Of a DNA stretch of 64,000 bases, positions 60,562 through 64,000 are shown one piece after another. Source of the DNA: Peribacillus sp044761665 (GTDB lineage Bacteria > Bacillota > Bacilli > Bacillales > DSM-1321); the NCBI RefSeq assembly GCF_044761665.1, contig NZ_JBIWCW010000016.1, positions 1-64,000 of the forward strand. The letters run 5' to 3'. The notes below the pieces were generated by a model that saw only the letters and a program-made list of their open reading frames with translations, had not been told where the DNA came from and ran no database searches. The first letter of the stretch is position 1; each line of letters starts with the position of its first letter. The translations under genes were made by a program, and so were the position numbers.

Positions 60562-61047
60562 ATGGGAAAAGTCTATTACGTTGAATTAAAACATTATTCG
60601 AATGAATATTTTGATGTACTAAATTCCTTTGAACTTCCTGAAGAACAAGGGCAGTTCACAGCATTGCCACGTAAGATTCTAGAGGTGAAAGAAGGACAAT
60701 ATCGTATTGTTATTTTGAGTGAGAATGAACCCGTAGGTTTCTTTTTATTACATTCAACGGAACGGGTGAAGGAGTACTCGGATAATCCGAAAGCTATGCT
60801 CTTAACTGCATTATCCGTTAATCATGCAAAGCAAGGAAATGGTTATGCTAAACAAGCGATGCTCTTATTAAGTGATTTTGTTAAATCTGAATTTCCTTAC
60901 TGCGATGAAATCATTTTAGTTGTTAATCATAAAAATGTTCCTGCTCAGCGACTGTATTTAAAAGTAGGTTTTAACGATACAGGTAAGAGAAAAATGGGTC
61001 CTATTGGAGAACAGCTTGTCATGAGTTTGTCGTTGGAGAATACGTAA
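60562..61047 (+). CDS. GNAT family N-acetyltransferase
   Basis: A 161-residue acetyltransferase. The acetyl-CoA motif is LSVNHAKQGNGYAKQAMLLLSDF (about 92-114) and the C-terminal NHKNVPAQRLYLKVGFNDTG is typical. AAGGAG lies before the ATG. Single gene between terminators; the substrate is unknown. Confidence 0.85.
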   Translation: MGKVYYVELKHYSNEYFDVLNSFELPEEQGQFTALPRKILEVKEGQYRIVILSENEPVGFFLLHSTERVKEYSDNPKAMLLTALSVNHAKQGNGYAKQAMLLLSDFVKSEFPYCDEIILVVNHKNVPAQRLYLKVGFNDTGKRKMGPIGEQLVMSLSLENT

Positions 61048-61103
61048 CTGTTCATCTTTCGGTAGTCAATCTGTAATAAAGAGGTAGAAAAATATAATCG
61101 GGA

Positions 61104-61155
61104 GCATCGGCATAAAAAAGGATCTTCGCTGACGATCCTTTTTTATGCCGATGCC
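61104..61155. terminator. long perfect hairpin, bidirectional terminator
   Basis: A perfect stem of 21 pairs (GCATCGGCATAAAAAAGGAT and on) around a nine-base loop, with the A and T runs inside the stem itself. It lies 57 bases after the GNAT gene. Confidence 0.75.
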
Positions 61156-61561
61156 ATTTGATTATGGACCCATCCGCAAAAGGACAAGCTCAAACAACTC
61201 TTACTACTTTTGAACTCTTGCATCCAGTGAAGAAAGCCGTCGTCGATATAATTCCATAACCACAGAGTGTAAGAAGGCGATAGTCGATATTTGGACACAT
61301 ATTAGTCGAATATGGAAGGGTTCGAGAATAGTGAAGGGAACTGAAATTGAGAGGACCTTGTATAGGACGGATTTTCTAAATGATAGATGCGGATTAGCTA
61401 ATATAATGATGAATAGATTCTTTTGGAATTAGTGCGATTTACCTGTTTATACCTTGAAATCTACCAATAACAAGATATTGCCAAAAAAATGGTTGATAAT
61501 ATTTAACAGTGTGATAATTTGGTATAGTAATGTATTTTTAGCATTTTTAGGAGGGTGAATA
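61156..61561. other. 400-bp intergenic region upstream of the protease
   Basis: No gene seen. A TATAGT box near 61524-61529 may be part of the protease promoter. AGGAGGGTG at 61549-61557 is the protease ribosome binding site. Confidence 0.4.
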
Positions 61562-64000
61562 TTGAACGTTAAAAGGGTAAGTAGATTTACAGTATGTGTA
61601 CTTATATTTTCACTTATTTTTGGTTTGATGATTCCACAAAAATCTCAGGCTGCAACAGGTGAAACTTCTATTGAAGAAGCAAAAACGATTAAAAATGGTG
61701 ACACTTTAGAGGGGAAATTTGAAAATGTTGGTACTCAATGGTTTCAAATTACACCAACGAAAGAAGAAATAGAAAAATTCTCTCATATTGAGTTTGAAGT
61801 TAATTCTGATCGGATCCTCAATATTTCTGTTTATGCGGATAAAGAAAAAGCGGAAAATGATGAGGGGAATTATTGGACTTCTTCTTATCCTGACGAAAAA
61901 GCTATTGTTGATTTTCCTTATGCTTGGGAAGGTCCGTATTACGTTAAGGTTGAATACTTTGGGGAAACGGATGATGAAGGAAATCCGTTGCCAGAAGAAA
62001 ATAATAAGGCAACCTATTCAATTAATGCTCATTCTGTAACCTTGGCTCCTACATATGGAGAAGAAGATGAATCGGAATCTTGCTCGGTTGAGATAAGTGT
62101 GACGGATAAAAAATCAGGGGAATCCATGCTTAAGACGATTCGGGAGTTTAGAGACGAAGTTTTGGCAAAGTCTTCTGAAGGACGCAGTCTATCATCTTTA
62201 TATTATAAAACATCCCCATTCCTTGCCTTTCATATAGTAAGCAATAAAACTTCTAAAGAAGAGGTTTATAATAATCTAGTTATTCTCAAACCTCTTATTG
62301 AAGAGATAAATGAAAAGGGCGAAAGCAGTACGGCCGTTGTAAGCAATAAACAACAAGAAGCGATTAATGCTTTGTTCAAAAAGACAAAAGATGTCGCTCC
62401 ATCCGGTTTAAAAGATGAAATGAACACTATTGCCAAGAAAGTAAATCTTGATCATCTTGCCGGTGAGCGGGTCGTTGATATCGCAAGCAAGATGGGAATT
62501 ACTCTTCCGGCTTCTAAAAGCACAGATAACAAATATATCGTGAAGCTTAAAAAAGGAAAGTCACTGAACTCTGTCCAATCCCAAGTAAAAGGAAAAGGAT
62601 ATGGAACACTTTCCGTAACTAAGAAACAAGAAGCCCTGTTTGATGATATGTATGTAGTGGAGCTAGACAATCAAGCAAAAATGAGCACAACAGCTCTCTC
62701 GAATATCGAAAAACTCCCAGAAGTGGAATATATCGAAAAAGTCACAAAATACAAAGCTCTATCAAATGACATCCAATCACCATACCAATGGTCATTAAAT
62801 AACCTCGGTGGCGAAGATGGAATAAAAGGCGCAGACATTGATAACGAAAAACTACAGAATCTTTTAAAGAAGCGCACACTTAAGGATACATTAGTAGCGG
62901 TAGTCGATACAGGTGTCGATAATACGCTGGCGGATTTAGAAGATGCAGTTCGTATGGATTTAGGGAAGAACTTCATTAATAAACAAGCAAATGCTATAGA
63001 TGACAATGGTCATGGTACCCATGTTTCCGGGGTCATTGCTGCAAAACCCAATAATGGCTATTCCATGCAGGGAATTAATCCATCGGCTAAGATCATGCCG
63101 GTTAAAGTGCTAGATTCCTATGGTTCCGGTGACATGGAGAAAATCGCTTTAGGGATTAAATATGCTGCGGACCATGGAGCAAAAGTAATAAACCTAAGCC
63201 TAGGTGGCGGCTACAGTCGGACCATTGAATATGCCCTGAAATATGCATCGGAAAAGAATGTCATGGTTGTGGCTGCTAGCGGCAATGACGGAATTGACGA
63301 GATGTCATATCCTTCTACTTCTAAATACGTCATTTCTGTCGGTGCTACCAACGCCCTTGACTTAGTATCGGATTATTCAAGTTTTGGTGCAAAGTTAGAT
63401 ATAGTTGCTCCAGGAACGGCTATTCCGAGCTTAGTGCCGAATGGTAATGTAACGTATATGGATGGAACATCGATGGCTACTCCTCATGTAGCTGCGGTTA
63501 CTGCATTGTTAGTATCACAGAATCCTAGTTTGAAATTAAGTGATGTAAAAGAGATTCTTCATGAAACATCAGAATACGTCGCTTTTAAAGAAGAAGATAA
63601 TGTAGATCCCTATGGTGAATTAGAAGAATTATATGCCGAAGAAGGAATAGAGGACGTAAAGGATGTACTTCCAGTTGTAGAATTACCTGTTGGAAAAGAT
63701 TTAGTTTCCGGGTATGGCAGACTGAATGCATTTAGTGCACTTAGTAAAGTGGATCTAAAAGCTAAAGTCAATCCAATTATTGATACGCAAACAAAGATTA
63801 CAGGATCAGCCAAAAAAGGTTCTACCATCGAAGTGAAAAAAGGAAAGAAACTACTTGGGAAAACGACTGCATCAGCAAATGGCTCTTTCAGCATTAAAAT
63901 CCCAGTTCAAAAAGCTGAACAACGCCTTAGCGTAAATATCTCTGATTCCACCAAATCAGCGGTCGCTTCCATTAAAGTGTTTGTGAAGAAGGGGGAAACT
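61562..64000 (+). CDS. secreted subtilisin-like serine protease (S8), 3' end outside window
   Basis: An open frame of 813 codons runs to the window edge. A signal peptide (residues 1-30, ending KSQA) is followed by a pre-peptidase C-terminal-like beta domain (about 45-160), a helical linker, an I9-like propeptide (about 320-395, KYIVKLKKGKSLNSVQ...VEYIEKV) and the S8 domain with D449 (VVDTGVD), H484 (NGHGTHVSG) and S637 (DGTSMATPH). After about residue 740 an Ig-like or cell-surface repeat (ITGSAKKGSTIEVKKGKKLLG) begins. The start is TTG at 61562, eight bases after GGAGG. It is intact as far as seen. Confidence 0.92.
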   Translation, partial: MNVKRVSRFTVCVLIFSLIFGLMIPQKSQAATGETSIEEAKTIKNGDTLEGKFENVGTQWFQITPTKEEIEKFSHIEFEVNSDRILNISVYADKEKAENDEGNYWTSSYPDEKAIVDFPYAWEGPYYVKVEYFGETDDEGNPLPEENNKATYSINAHSVTLAPTYGEEDESESCSVEISVTDKKSGESMLKTIREFRDEVLAKSSEGRSLSSLYYKTSPFLAFHIVSNKTSKEEVYNNLVILKPLIEEINEKGESSTAVVSNKQQEAINALFKKTKDVAPSGLKDEMNTIAKKVNLDHLAGERVVDIASKMGITLPASKSTDNKYIVKLKKGKSLNSVQSQVKGKGYGTLSVTKKQEALFDDMYVVELDNQAKMSTTALSNIEKLPEVEYIEKVTKYKALSNDIQSPYQWSLNNLGGEDGIKGADIDNEKLQNLLKKRTLKDTLVAVVDTGVDNTLADLEDAVRMDLGKNFINKQANAIDDNGHGTHVSGVIAAKPNNGYSMQGINPSAKIMPVKVLDSYGSGDMEKIALGIKYAADHGAKVINLSLGGGYSRTIEYALKYASEKNVMVVAASGNDGIDEMSYPSTSKYVISVGATNALDLVSDYSSFGAKLDIVAPGTAIPSLVPNGNVTYMDGTSMATPHVAAVTALLVSQNPSLKLSDVKEILHETSEYVAFKEEDNVDPYGELEELYAEEGIEDVKDVLPVVELPVGKDLVSGYGRLNAFSALSKVDLKAKVNPIIDTQTKITGSAKKGSTIEVKKGKKLLGKTTASANGSFSIKIPVQKAEQRLSVNISDSTKSAVASIKVFVKKGET

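Overview
The window is a chromosomal segment of a low-to-moderate GC, spore-forming member of the Bacillaceae. Gene content and order closely follow Bacillus subtilis blocks: the 21-tRNA cluster behind an rRNA operon, menA / menF-D-H-B-E-C, luxS-ytzI, ytkD-ytlD-ytlC-ytlA-ytmA-ytmB-pckA-metK, and ytoA-ytpA-ytqB-ytqA-ytzC-leuS. There are clear differences, including hxlAB beside the tRNAs and a dct cluster after men. A Peribacillus-like genus would fit, but the name is an inference from memory of synteny, not a search.

Layout. 1-2145: end of a 5S rRNA gene, 21 tRNA genes and their terminator. 2146-4724: a decayed stretch, then hxlB-hxlA (ribulose monophosphate formaldehyde fixation) divergent from hxlR. 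4892-14541: yteA, menA and the overlapping menFDHBEC operon for menaquinone. 14658-15534: DUF2089 / small membrane protein pair and a 48-residue ORF. 15576-19077: DctR-DctS two-component system divergent from a lone TRAP-type binding protein. 19131-22197: DUF1540, a ZnuA-like zinc-binding lipoprotein with two Zur-like boxes, yidD, luxS, ytzI and dps. 22247-27670: EamA permease, MocR regulator, GNAT, DUF4272, DUF6154-like, a small conserved protein and ytkD.

27717-36543 is the most interesting part. The ABC importer operon ytlA-ytlC-ytlD is split: the 5' half of ytlA ends at 36000 and its 3' half starts at 29750, each junction carrying the same 9-bp sequence. The 6250-bp insert holds mqo, a TetR repressor, a DHA2-type MFS exporter, a small ORF and a large serine recombinase whose gene abuts the junction. 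Removing one repeat and the insert restores a 333-residue lipoprotein in frame. I read this as a small site-specific integrative element using ytlA as attB, with a respiratory enzyme and a drug exporter as cargo.

36679-46764: ytmA, ytmB, a two-block minisatellite (5 x 20 bp and 5 x 21 bp), a TSUP permease, a TetR-MATE efflux pair with a palindromic operator, a 46-residue ORF with a strong promoter, and a sensor kinase / OmpR regulator pair divergent from an ABC transporter with a DUF4097 lipoprotein. 46938-64000: chemoreceptor, pckA, SAM-riboswitch-controlled metK, ytoA, ytpA, a second hydrolase, mnmM/ytqA tRNA modification genes, SMI1/KNR4 protein, ytzC, T-box-controlled leuS, GNAT, and the start of a secreted subtilisin-like protease cut by the window edge.

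Intrinsic terminators separate nearly all transcription units, and most starts have strong AGGAGG-type ribosome binding sites. All functional statements rest on motif and family recognition by eye; no database search was run.
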